The position numbers and the translations under genes were made by a program. The notes below the pieces were generated by a model, which was given only the letters and a program-made list of their open reading frames with translations, did no database searches and had not been told where the DNA came from. This document shows positions 11,013 through 20,319 of a stretch of 64,000 nt of DNA, one piece after another. How positions within the stretch are numbered: the stretch's first letter is position 1; the number at the start of each line of letters is the position of its first letter. This stretch comes from Synaphobranchus kaupii (lineage: Eukaryota > Chordata > Actinopteri > Anguilliformes > Synaphobranchidae), in NCBI GenBank assembly GCA_029718625.1, contig CM056388.1:22501-86500 (forward strand). Reading direction: 5' to 3'.

Positions 11013-11249
11013 AAAAGTTTTGTTTTCCGTTTTCGCACGCGATGGGGCTGTTCGCCGAGGTAAAAGGTGGAAACTATCACTGTATTATTCACAATGATGA
11101 TAATTAAACGTCTTCGTATCCTAATTATGCAGTGGACAATATTCACTCTCGTAATTTTGCTCCTTTGACCGCGTTGATAAGCAAAATTAAACGGAACCGG
11201 CGGTTGACGTTTAGAAACAATTTAACCCGGGTCAGCTCAGGGCAACTTC

Positions 11250-11367
11250 GCTCACGGCCATACCACACTGAAAGAGCCCGAACTCGTCCGATCTCGGAAG
11301 CCAAACAGTGTAGGGCCTGGTTAGTACTTGGATGGGAGACCGCCTGGGAATACTAGGTGCTGTAAGC
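11250..11367 (+). rRNA. 5S rRNA: 5S rRNA, type B (unit 3, reference copy)
   Basis: 118 nt. Relative to type A it has G25 A26 (GAAAGAGCCC), C40, A56 and C68. At 40 and 68 it keeps the common vertebrate base and at 56 it departs from it, while type A does the reverse. It shares the A18-U60 pair, A33, A63, U105 and the C4/A115 mismatch, so both types descend from one already divergent 5S. T5 follows the gene. Confidence 0.96.
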
Positions 11368-11604
11368 ATTTTTAAAAGTTTTGTTTTCCGTTTTCGCACG
11401 CGATGGGGCTGTTCGCCGAGGTAAAATGTGGAAACTATCACTGTATTATTCACAATGATGATAATTAAACGTATCCTAATTATGCAGTCGATAATATGCA
11501 CTCTCGTAATTGTGCTCCTTTGACCGCGTTGATAAACAGAATTAAGCGGAACCGGCGTTTGAAATTTAGAAACAATTTAACCCGAGTCAGCTCATTTCAC
11601 CTTT

Positions 11605-11641
11605 GCTCACGGCCATCCCACACTGAAAAGGCCCGAACCCG
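11605..11641 (+). pseudogene. Truncated 5S stub (type C, reference copy)
   Basis: Matches 5S positions 1-37 (GCTCACGGCCATCCCACACT onward, with changes at 13, 26 and 35) and then loses all similarity. It lacks boxes A and C, so it cannot bind TFIIIA or be made as 5S. Its upstream spacer is still that of a 5S monomer. The break is followed by ~80 nt of unassigned sequence and then the minus-strand 7SL segment. Confidence 0.85.
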
Positions 11642-11666
11642 AGCTGTATTGTGATAGCGCATTTTC

Positions 11667-11670
11667 AAAA
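11667..11670 (-). terminator. Candidate Pol III terminator for the 7SL-led transcript
   Basis: First TTTT on the minus strand downstream of the 7SL segment. It would end a transcript from 11805 at about 139 nt. A second TTTT lies further on, within the antisense of the 5S stub. Confidence 0.4.
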
Positions 11671-11719
11671 CTCAAGTGTCATCGATTGCAGTGCGCATTA
11701 GGTGTAAACGACAATTCGG

Positions 11720-11805
11720 CAGCTCAGAGCACCTAGTCCTCAAGAGATCCGCTAGCCTCAGCCTTTCAGTAGCTTGGATGACAGGCTCACGCCACCGCGC
11801 CCAGC
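11720..11805 (-). ncRNA. 7SL (SRP RNA) 5' Alu-domain segment (reference copy)
   Basis: 7SL is the RNA of the signal recognition particle, and its 5' Alu domain binds SRP9/14. Read on the minus strand from 11805, the segment begins GCTGGGCGCGGTGGCGTGAG and goes on with CCTGTCATCCAAGCTACT, GGCTGAGGC, GGATCGCTTGAG and CTCTGAGCTG, in the order and spacing of vertebrate 7SL. My by-eye estimate is about 80% identity over 86 positions. The UGUNR motif needed for SRP9/14 contact is kept as UGUCA. Similarity stops after CTG, with at most a faint echo of the S domain beyond. The S domain and 3' Alu strand are therefore missing. It could be a 5'-truncated-style copy of the gene or an expressed short Alu-domain RNA. 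Confidence 0.72.
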
Positions 11806-11819
11806 GAAAGCCGAATGGC

Positions 11820-11827
11820 ATTTTATT
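11820..11827 (-). promoter_or_regulatory. TATA-like element upstream of the 7SL segment
   Basis: AATAAAAT at -22 to -15 relative to the 7SL start at 11805. Known 7SL genes have a TATA-like element slightly further upstream, so the assignment is plausible but not certain. Confidence 0.4.
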
Positions 11828-11849
11828 GCTTTTCTAGAAAGCAGTGTTG

Positions 11850-11857
11850 TGACGTCA
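11850..11857. promoter_or_regulatory. CRE/ATF site (TGACGTCA)
   Basis: A perfect palindromic CRE lies at -45 to -52 of the minus-strand 7SL start, the distance at which the ATF element of vertebrate 7SL genes sits. It is also 50 bp upstream of a plus-strand TATA box, so it could serve both directions. It is present at the same place in the units I inspected. Confidence 0.65.
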
Positions 11858-11906
11858 AATAGGCATCAGTCTGATTCTCTGCGCAACGTTCCCTAGAGTG
11901 GTAGGC

Positions 11907-11915
11907 TATAAATAG
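11907..11915 (+). promoter_or_regulatory. TATA box (TATAAATAG), plus strand
   Basis: Strong match to a TATA box in ggctataaataggcagagg. It points into the A-rich long spacer, where no gene is seen. It might belong to an unannotated spacer transcript, or be a chance or upstream part of the 7SL control region. Confidence 0.4.
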
Positions 11916-12471
11916 GCAGAGGAAACAAGGTCAACAAGAAAACAGCAAACATTAGGTCAATCGTTAGCCGACAGCAACGTGAAGTGAAATAAAAATAATA
12001 ATAACGGGAGATTTTGCAAAAACAAAGCAGAAACTAAATAAGCCCCTCTTCAGTCTGACCGAAGCTAAACGAAAATCGAAATAAAAATAGAAAAGTAAGT
12101 AAAAGCAAACCTACTTAAAATTCAAAGTTATTCTGACAGGTTCGTTAATTTAGCTAAACCAGCAGCCAATCTATGCCTATAAATGAACATTTTGTTGTTA
12201 ATATGAGTTCTGTAACTTATTAAATTGAGTTTGCAGGAAAAGATAATTCTGAATAGAAACCGCTTGACGTGCCTTTACGCATGAATCCAAACACACATAG
12301 ATTTTGATTGTACCAAAGAACAAATTCAGATAAGGAAAATGACTAATTATGCAGTCGACAATATGCACTCTCGTTATTGTGCTCCTTTGACCGCGTTGAT
12401 AAGCAAAATAAAGCGGAACCGGCGGTTGAAGTTTAGAAATAATTTAACCCGGGTCAGCTCCGGTCACCTTC

Positions 12472-12589
12472 GCTCACGGCCATACCACACTGAAAATGCC
12501 CGAACTCGTCTGATCTCGGAAGCCAAGCAGTGTAGGGCTTGGTTAGTACTTGGATGGGAGACCGCCTGGGAATACTAGGTGCTGTAAGC
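12472..12589 (+). rRNA. 5S rRNA: 5S rRNA, type A (unit 4)
   Basis: 118 nt, no change noticed from the reference. Confidence 0.95.
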
Positions 12590-12832
12590 ATTTTTAAAAG
12601 TTTTGTTTTCCGTTTTCGCACGCGATGGGGCTGTTCGCCGAGGTAAAAGGTGGAAACTATCACTGTATTATTCACAATGATGATAATTAAACGTCTTCGT
12701 ATCCTAATTATGCAGTGGACAATATTCACTCTCGTAATTTTGCTCCTTTGACCGCGTTGATAAGCAAAATTAAACGGAACCGGCGGTTGACGTTTAGAAA
12801 CAATTTAACCCGGGTCAGCTCAGGGCAACTTC

Positions 12833-12950
12833 GCTCACGGCCATACCACACTGAAAGAGCACGAACTCGTCCGATCTCGGAAGCCAAACAGTGTAGGGCC
12901 TGGTTAGTACTTGGATGGGAGACCGCCTGGGAATACTAGGTGCTGTAAGC
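12833..12950 (+). rRNA. 5S rRNA: 5S rRNA, type B (unit 4), C29A
   Basis: GAGCACG in place of GAGCCCG in helix III, shared with 15997, which is 3,164 bp away. Confidence 0.93.
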
Positions 12951-13187
12951 ATTTTTAAAAGTTTTGTTTTCCGTTTTCGCACGCGATGGGGCTGTTCGCC
13001 GAGGTAAAAGGTGGAAACTATCACTGTATTATTCACAATGATGATAATTAAACGTATCCTAATTATGCAGTCGATAATATGCACTCTCGTAATTGTGCTC
13101 CTTTGACCGCGTTGATAAACAGAATTAAGCGGAACCGGCGTTTGAAATTTAGAAACAATTTAACCCGGGTCAGCTCATTTCACCTTT

Positions 13188-13223
13188 GCTCACGGCCATC
13201 CCACACTGAAAAGGCCGAACCCG
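13188..13223 (+). pseudogene. Truncated 5S stub (type C)
   Basis: One C fewer in the GGCCC run than the other stubs. Confidence 0.85.
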
Positions 13224-13301
13224 AGCTGTATTGTGATAGCGCATTTTCAAAACTCAAGTGTCATCGATTGCAGTGCGCATTAGGTGTAAACGACAATTCG
13301 G

Positions 13302-13387
13302 CAGCTCAGAGCACCTAGTCCTCAAGAGATCCGCTAGCCTCAGCCTTTCAGTAGCTTGGATGACAGGCTCACGCCACCGCGCCCAGC
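13302..13387 (-). ncRNA. 7SL Alu-domain segment
   Basis: 86-nt form, as the reference. Confidence 0.7.
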
Positions 13388-14053
13388 GAAAGCCGAATGG
13401 CATTTTATTGCTTTTCTAGAAAGCAGTGTTGTGACGTCAAATAGGCATCAGTCTGATTCTCTGCGCAACGTTCCCTAGAGTGGTAGGCTATAAATAGGCA
13501 GAGGAAACAAGGTCAACAAGAAAACAGCAAACATTAGGTCAATCGTTAGCCGACAGCAACGTGAAGTGAAATAAAAATAATAATAACGGGAGATTTTGCA
13601 AAAACAAAGCAGAAACTAAATAAGCCCCTCTTCAGTCTGACCGAAGCTAAACGAAAATCGAAATAAAAATAGAAAAGTAAGTAAAAGCAAACCTACTTAA
13701 AATTCAAAGTTATTCTGACAGGTTCGTTAATTTAGCTAAACCAGCAGCCAATCTATGCCTATAAATGAACATTTTGTTGTTAATATGAGTTCTGTAACTT
13801 ATTAAATTGAGTTTGCAGGAAAAGATAATTCTGAATAGAAACCGCTTGACGTGCCTTTACGCATGAATCCAAACACACATAGATTTTGATTGTACCAAAG
13901 AACAAATTCAGATAAGGAAAATGACTAATTATGCAGTCGACAATATGCACTCTCGTTATTGTGCTCCTTTGACCGCGTTGATAAGCAAAATAAAGCGGAA
14001 CCGGCGGTTGAAGTTTAGAAATAATTTAACCCGGGTCAGCTCCGGTCACCTTC

Positions 14054-14171
14054 GCTCACGGCCATACCACACTGAAAATGCCCGAACTCGTCTGATCTCG
14101 GAAGCCAAGCAGTGTAGGGCTTGGTTAGTACTTGGATGGGAGACCGCCTGGGAATACTAGGTGCTGTAAGC
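14054..14171 (+). rRNA. 5S rRNA: 5S rRNA, type A (unit 5)
   Basis: 118 nt, no change noticed. Confidence 0.95.
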
Positions 14172-14414
14172 ATTTTTAAAAGTTTTGTTTTCCGTTTTCG
14201 CACGCGATGGGGCTGTTCGCCGAGGTAAAAGGTGGAAACTATCACTGTATTATTCACAATGATGATAATTAAACGTCTTCGTATCCTAATTATGCAGTGG
14301 ACAATATTCACTCTCGTAATTTTGCTCCTTTGACCGCGTTGATAAGCAAAATTAAACGGAACCGGCGGTTGACGTTTAGAAACAATTTAACCCGGGTCAG
14401 CTCAGGGCAACTTC

Positions 14415-14532
14415 GCTCACGGCCATACCACACTGAAAGAGCCCGAACTCGTCCGATCTCGGAAGCCAAACAGTGTAGGGCCTGGTTAGTACTTGGATGG
14501 GAGACCGCCTGGGAATACTAGGTGCTGTAAGC
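14415..14532 (+). rRNA. 5S rRNA: 5S rRNA, type B (unit 5)
   Basis: 118 nt. The downstream spacer lacks one G (gatgggctg). Confidence 0.95.
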
Positions 14533-14768
14533 ATTTTTAAAAGTTTTGTTTTCCGTTTTCGCACGCGATGGGCTGTTCGCCGAGGTAAAAGGTGGAAACT
14601 ATCACTGTATTATTCACAATGATGATAATTAAACGTATCCTAATTATGCAGTCGATAATATGCACTCTCGTAATTGTGCTCCTTTGACCGCGTTGATAAA
14701 CAGAATTAAGCGGAACCGGCGTTTGAAATTTAGAAACAATTTAACCCGGGTCAGCTCATTTCACCTTT

Positions 14769-14805
14769 GCTCACGGCCATCCCACACTGAAAAGGCCCGA
14801 ACCCG
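14769..14805 (+). pseudogene. Truncated 5S stub (type C)
   Basis: Unit 5 stub. Confidence 0.85.
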
Positions 14806-14883
14806 AGCTGTATTGTGATAGCGCATTTTCAAAACTCAAGTGTCATCGATTGCAGTGCGCATTAGGTGTAAACGACAATTCGG

Positions 14884-14969
14884 CAGCTCAGAGCACCTAG
14901 TCCTCAAGAGATCCGCTAGCCTCAGCCTTTCAGTAGCTTGGATGACAGGCTCACGCCACCGCGCCCAGC
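14884..14969 (-). ncRNA. 7SL Alu-domain segment
   Basis: 86-nt form. Confidence 0.7.
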
Positions 14970-15635
14970 GAAAGCCGAATGGCATTTTATTGCTTTTCTA
15001 GAAAGCAGTGTTGTGACGTCAAATAGGCATCAGTCTGATTCTCTGCGCAACGTTCCCTAGAGTGGTAGGCTATAAATAGGCAGAGGAAACAAGGTCAACA
15101 AGAAAACAGCAAACATTAGGTCAATCGTTAGCCGACAGCAACGTGAAGTGAAATAAAAATAATAATAACGGGAGATTTTGCAAAAACAAAGCAGAAACTA
15201 AATAAGCCCCTCTTCAGTCTGACCGAAGCTAAACGAAAATCGAAATAAAAATAGAAAAGTAAGTAAAAGCAAACCTACTTAAAATTCAAAGTTATTCTGA
15301 CAGGTTCGTTAATTTAGCTAAACCAGCAGCCAATCTATGCCTATAAATGAACATTTTGTTGTTAATATGAGTTCTGTAACTTATTAAATTGAGTTTGCAG
15401 GAAAAGATAATTCTGAATAGAAACCGCTTGACGTGCCTTTACGCATGAATCCAAACACACATAGATTTTGATTGTACCAAAGAACAAATTCAGATAAGGA
15501 AAATGACTAATTATGCAGTCGACAATATGCACTCTCGTTATTGTGCTCCTTTGACCGCGTTGATAAGCAAAATAAAGCGGAACCGGCGGTTGAAGTTTAG
15601 AAATAATTTAACCCGGGTCAGCTCCGGTCACCTTC

Positions 15636-15753
15636 GCTCACGGCCATACCACACTGAAAATGCCCGAACTCGTCTGATCTCGGAAGCCAAGCAGTGTAGG
15701 GCTTGGTTAGTACTTGGATGGGAGACCGCCTGGGAATACTAGGTGCTGTAAGC
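15636..15753 (+). rRNA. 5S rRNA: 5S rRNA, type A (unit 6)
   Basis: 118 nt, no change noticed. Confidence 0.95.
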
Positions 15754-15996
15754 ATTTTTAAAAGTTTTGTTTTCCGTTTTCGCACGCGATGGGGCTGTTC
15801 GCCGAGGTAAAAGGTGGAAACTATCACTGTATTATTCACAATGATGATAATTAAACGTCTTCGTATCCTAATTATGCAGTGGACAATATTCACTCTCGTA
15901 ATTTTGCTCCTTTGACCGCGTTGATAAGCAAAATTAAACGGAACCGGCGGTTGACGTTTAGAAACAATTTAACCCGGGTCAGCTCAGGGCAACTTC

Positions 15997-16114
15997 GCTC
16001 ACGGCCATACCACACTGAAAGAGCACGAACTCGTCCGATTTCGGAAGCCAAACAGTGTAGGGCCTGGTTAGTACTTGGATGGGAGACCGCCTGGGAATAC
16101 TAGGTGCTGTAAGC
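15997..16114 (+). rRNA. 5S rRNA: 5S rRNA, type B (unit 6), C29A C44T
   Basis: Carries the C29A of unit 4 plus GATTTCGG in place of GATCTCGG. Confidence 0.92.
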
Positions 16115-16351
16115 ATTTTTAAAAGTTTTGTTTTCCGTTTTCGCACGCGATGGGGCTGTTCGCCGAGGTAAAAGGTGGAAACTATCACTGTATTATTCAC
16201 AATGATGATAATTAAACGTATCCTAATTATGCAGTCGATAATATGCACTCTCGTAATTGTGCTCCTTTGACCGCGTTGATAAACAGAATTAAGCGGAACC
16301 GGCGTTTGAAATTTAGAAACAATTTAACCCGGGTCAGCTCATTTCACCTTT

Positions 16352-16388
16352 GCTCACGGCCATCCCACACTGAAAAGGCCCGAACCCG
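16352..16388 (+). pseudogene. Truncated 5S stub (type C)
   Basis: Unit 6 stub. Confidence 0.85.
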
Positions 16389-16466
16389 AGCTGTATTGTG
16401 ATAGCGCATTTTCAAAACTCAAGTGTCATCGATTGCAGTGCGCATTAGGTGTAAACGACAATTCGG

Positions 16467-16552
16467 CAGCTCAGAGCACCTAGTCCTCAAGAGATCCGCT
16501 AGCCTCAGCCTTTCAGTAGCTTGGATGACAGGCTCACGCCACCGCGCCCAGC
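16467..16552 (-). ncRNA. 7SL Alu-domain segment
   Basis: 86-nt form. The plus-strand side beyond the CRE has ccttgagtgg in place of cctagagtgg. Confidence 0.7.
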
Positions 16553-17218
16553 GAAAGCCGAATGGCATTTTATTGCTTTTCTAGAAAGCAGTGTTGTGAC
16601 GTCAAATAGGCATCAGTCTGATTCTCTGCGCAACGTTCCCTTGAGTGGTAGGCTATAAATAGGCAGAGGAAACAAGGTCAACAAGAAAACAGCAAACATT
16701 AGGTCAATCGTTAGCCGACAGCAACGTGAAGTGAAATAAAAATAATAATAACGGGAGATTTTGCAAAAACAAAGCAGAAACTAAATAAGCCCCTCTTCAG
16801 TCTGACCGAAGCTAAACGAAAATCGAAATAAAAATAGAAAAGTAAGTAAAAGCAAACCTACTTAAAATTCAAAGTTATTCTGACAGGTTCGTTAATTTAG
16901 CTAAACCAGCAGCCAATCTATGCCTATAAATGAACATTTTGTTGTTAATATGAGTTCTGTAACTTATTAAATTGAGTTTGCAGGAAAAGATAATTCTGAA
17001 TAGAAACCGCTTGACGTGCCTTTACGCATGAATCCAAACACACATAGATTTTGATTGTACCAAAGAACAAATTCAGATAAGGAAAATGACTAATTATGCA
17101 GTCGACAATATGCACTCTCGTTATTGTGCTCCTTTGACCGCGTTGATAAGCAAAATAAAGCGGAACCGGCGGTTGAAGTTTAGAAATAATTTAACCCGGG
17201 TCAGCTCCGGTCACCTTC

Positions 17219-17336
17219 GCTCACGGCCATACCACACTGAAAATGCCCGAACTCGTCTGATCTCGGAAGCCAAGCAGTGTAGGGCTTGGTTAGTACTTGG
17301 ATGGGAGACCGCCTGGGAATACTAGGTGCTGTAAGC
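17219..17336 (+). rRNA. 5S rRNA: 5S rRNA, type A (unit 7)
   Basis: 118 nt, no change noticed. The unit's long spacer carries the TTAA-flanked element. Confidence 0.95.
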
Positions 17337-17579
17337 ATTTTTAAAAGTTTTGTTTTCCGTTTTCGCACGCGATGGGGCTGTTCGCCGAGGTAAAAGGTGG
17401 AAACTATCACTGTATTATTCACAATGATGATAATTAAACGTCTTCGTATCCTAATTATGCAGTGGACAATATTCACTCTCGTAATTTTGCTCCTTTGACC
17501 GCGTTGATAAGCAAAATTAAACGGAACCGGCGGTTGACGTTTAGAAACAATTTAACCCGGGTCAGCTCAGGGCAACTTC

Positions 17580-17697
17580 GCTCACGGCCATACCACACTG
17601 AAAGAGCCCGGACTCGTCCGATCTCGGAAGCCAAACAGTGTAGGGCCTGGTTAGTACTTGGATGGGAGACCGCCTGGGAATACTAGGTGCTGTAGGC
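17580..17697 (+). rRNA. 5S rRNA: 5S rRNA, type B (unit 7), A32G A116G
   Basis: A116G turns the U3-A116 pair into a wobble. It is shared with 24514 and 26097. Confidence 0.93.
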
Positions 17698-17934
17698 ATT
17701 TTTAAAAGTTTTGTTTTCCGTTTTCGCACGCGATGGGGCTGTTCGCCGAGGTAAAAGGTGGAAACTATCACTGTATTATTCACAATGATGATAATTAAAC
17801 GTATCCTAATTATGCAGTCGATAATATGCACTCTCGTAATTGTGCTCCTTTGACCGCGTTGATAAACAGAATTAAGCGGAACCGGCGTTTGAAATTTAGA
17901 AACAATTTAACCCGGGTCAGCTCATTTCACCTTT

Positions 17935-17971
17935 GCTCACGGCCATCCCACACTGAAAAGGCCCGAACCCG
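17935..17971 (+). pseudogene. Truncated 5S stub (type C)
   Basis: Unit 7 stub. Confidence 0.85.
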
Positions 17972-18049
17972 AGCTGTATTGTGATAGCGCATTTTCAAAA
18001 CTCAAGTGTCATCGATTGCAGTGCGCATTAGGTGTAAACGACAATTCGG

Positions 18050-18135
18050 CAGCTCAGAGCACCTAGTCCTCAAGAGATCCGCTAGCCTCAGCCTTTCAGT
18101 AGCTTGGATGACAGGCTCACGCCACCGCGCCCAGC
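18050..18135 (-). ncRNA. 7SL Alu-domain segment
   Basis: 86-nt form. Confidence 0.7.
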
Positions 18136-18448
18136 GAAAGCCGAATGGCATTTTATTGCTTTTCTAGAAAGCAGTGTTGTGACGTCAAATAGGCATCAGT
18201 CTGATTCTCTGCGCAACGTTCCCTAGAGTGGTAGGCTATAAATAGGCAGAGGAAACAAGGTCAACAAGAAAACAGCAAACATTAGGTCAATCGTTAGCCG
18301 ACAGCAACGTGAAGTGAAATAAAAATAATAATAACGGGAGATTTTGCAAAAACAAAGCAGAAACTAAATAAGCCCCTCTTCAGTCTGACCGAAGCTAAAC
18401 GAAAATCGAAATAAAAATAGAAAAGTAAGTAAAAGCAAACCTACTTAA

Positions 18449-19045
18449 AGGTTGTATCAGCGATTTTGGGTGGAAACATAAATGATCACATTCATCTGAT
18501 TTTTCCTCACGATCCGCTAGCTGCCCGCCCCATAAGCAGGCCGTCAAAAAACCGCGTCTCTGTAGGCAGCCTATGCTCCGAGATCGTACACAAAAACAAT
18601 GGTACTACCAACTACTCAAAACCAAAATAAACAGTATTCCAACCAATCACAATGATCTGCACAAACGTGACGTCACTTCTGAAGCGAAATCCCAAACAAA
18701 CATACTTATGAATAATTATGTTATGTTTTAAAAAATAGTGTTCAAGCATCCAGAATTATAACCACGTTAATAACGTTTGTAAGAAACCAAACCGTTTGTA
18801 AATCCGTCAAGATTTCAGCGAGATAAGAGTATTAGCGTTTGTGCAGATCATTGTGATTGGTTGGAATACTGTTTATTTTGGTTTTGAGTAGTTGGTAGTA
18901 CCATTGTTTTTGTGTACGATCTCGGAGCATAGGCTGCCTACAGAGACGCGGTTTTTTGACGGCCTGCTTATGGGGCGGGCAGCTAGCGGATCGTGAGGGA
19001 AAAAAACAAAATTTATGTTTCCACCCAAAATCGCTGATACAACCT
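18449..19045. mobile_element. Non-autonomous DNA transposon with long inverted repeats, TTAA target
   Basis: The 597-bp insert begins AGGTTGTATCAGCG and ends with its exact inverse, CGCTGATACAACCT. It is flanked by TTAA at 18445-18448 and 19046-19049, which is a single TTAA in other units. The inverted repeats run about 219 bp (18449-18667) and 210 bp (18836-19045) with a few indels, leaving ~170 bp of A/T-rich core and no transposase. A TTAA target with TTAAAGG ends resembles the T2-type MITEs assigned to the Kolobok superfamily. piggyBac elements also use TTAA but usually end in CCC. Confidence 0.8.
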
Positions 19046-19402
19046 TTAAAATTCAAAGTTATTCTGACAGGTTCGTTAATTTAGCTAAACCAGCAGCCAA
19101 TCTATGTCTATAAATGAACATTTTGTTGTTAATATGAGTTCTGTAACTTATTAAATTGAGTTTGCAGGAAAAGATAATTCTGAATAGAAACCGCTTGACG
19201 TGCCTTTACGCATGAATCCAAACACACATAGATTTTGATTGTACCAAAGAACAAATTCAGATAAGGAAAATGACTAATTATGCAGTCGACAATATGCACT
19301 CTCGTTATTGTGCTCCTTTGACCGCGTTGATAAGCAAAATAAAGCGGAACCGGCGGTTGAAGTTTAGAAATAATTTAACCCGGGTCAGCTCCGGTCACCT
19401 TC

Positions 19403-19520
19403 GCTCACGGCCATACCACACTGAAAATGCCCGAACTCGTCTGATCTCGGAAGCCAAGCAGTGTAGGGCTTGGTTAGTACTTGGATGGGAGACCGCCTGG
19501 GAATACTAGGTGCTGTAAGC
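19403..19520 (+). rRNA. 5S rRNA: 5S rRNA, type A (unit 8)
   Basis: 118 nt, no change noticed. Duplicate of unit 1 at offset 13,806. Confidence 0.95.
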
Positions 19521-19763
19521 ATTTTTAAAAGTTTTGTTTTCCGTTTTCGCACGCGATGGGGCTGTTCGCCGAGGTAAAAGGTGGAAACTATCACTGTATT
19601 ATTCACAATGATGATAATTAAACGTCTTCGTATCCTAATTATGCAGTGGACAATATTCACTCTCGTAATTTTGCTCCTTTGACCGCGTTGATAAGCAAAA
19701 TTAAACGGAACCGGCGGTTGACGTTTAGAAACAATTTAACCCGGGTCAGCTCAGGGCAACTTC

Positions 19764-19881
19764 GCTCACGGCCATACCACACTGAAAGAGCCCGAACTCG
19801 TCCGATCTCGGAAGCCAAACAGTGTAGGGCCTGGTTAGTACTTGGATGGGAGACCGCCTGGGAATACTAGGTGCTGTAAGC
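19764..19881 (+). rRNA. 5S rRNA: 5S rRNA, type B (unit 8)
   Basis: 118 nt. Two G to A changes follow in the spacer (cacgcaatgggac). Confidence 0.95.
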
Positions 19882-20118
19882 ATTTTTAAAAGTTTTGTTT
19901 TCCGTTTTCGCACGCAATGGGACTGTTCGCCGAGGTAAAAGGTGGAAACTATCACTGTATTATTCACAATGATGATAATTAAACGTATCCTAATTATGCA
20001 GTCGATAATATGCACTCTCGTAATTGTGCTCCTTTGACCGCGTTGATAAACAGAATTAAGCGGAACCGGCGTTTGAAATTTAGAAACAATTTAACCCGGG
20101 TCAGCTCATTTCACCTTT

Positions 20119-20155
20119 GCTCACGGCCATCCCACACTGAAAAGGCCCGAACCCG
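20119..20155 (+). pseudogene. Truncated 5S stub (type C)
   Basis: Unit 8 stub. Confidence 0.85.
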
Positions 20156-20233
20156 AGCTGTATTGTGATAGCGCATTTTCAAAACTCAAGTGTCATCGAT
20201 TGCAGTGCGCATTAGGTGTAAACGACAATTCGG

Positions 20234-20319
20234 CAGCTCAGAACACCTAGTCCTCAACAGATCCGCTAGCCTCAGCCTTTCAGTAGCTTGGATGACAGGC
20301 TCACGCCACCGCGCCCAGC
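20234..20319 (-). ncRNA. 7SL Alu-domain segment
   Basis: 86-nt form with cagaacacc, which partly matches the private change at 6428. Confidence 0.7.

Larger units (their letters stand above)
11806..12471. other. Long spacer of the 5S unit
   Basis: The 666 bp between the 7SL start and the next type A gene. The first ~110 bp hold the CRE, the minus-strand TATA-like element and a plus-strand TATA box. The rest is A-rich (aataaaaataataata, gtaagtaaaagc), with no ORF, snRNA or tRNA that I recognise. The last ~130 bp are the usual 5S monomer upstream region. The same spacer occurs in every unit. Confidence 0.7.

Noticed and set aside
11720..11805. Alu SINE or human contamination as the source of the 7SL-like segment
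   Set aside because: The segment is part of every 5S unit, has fish-like differences from primate Alu (TGTCATCCAAGC), lacks the Alu dimer and A-tail, and keeps 7SL-type upstream elements.
11806..12471. Linked U1, U2 or U5 snRNA gene in the long spacer, as reported in some animals
   Set aside because: I looked for snRNA starts, Sm sites with flanking stems and proximal sequence elements and saw none on either strand.
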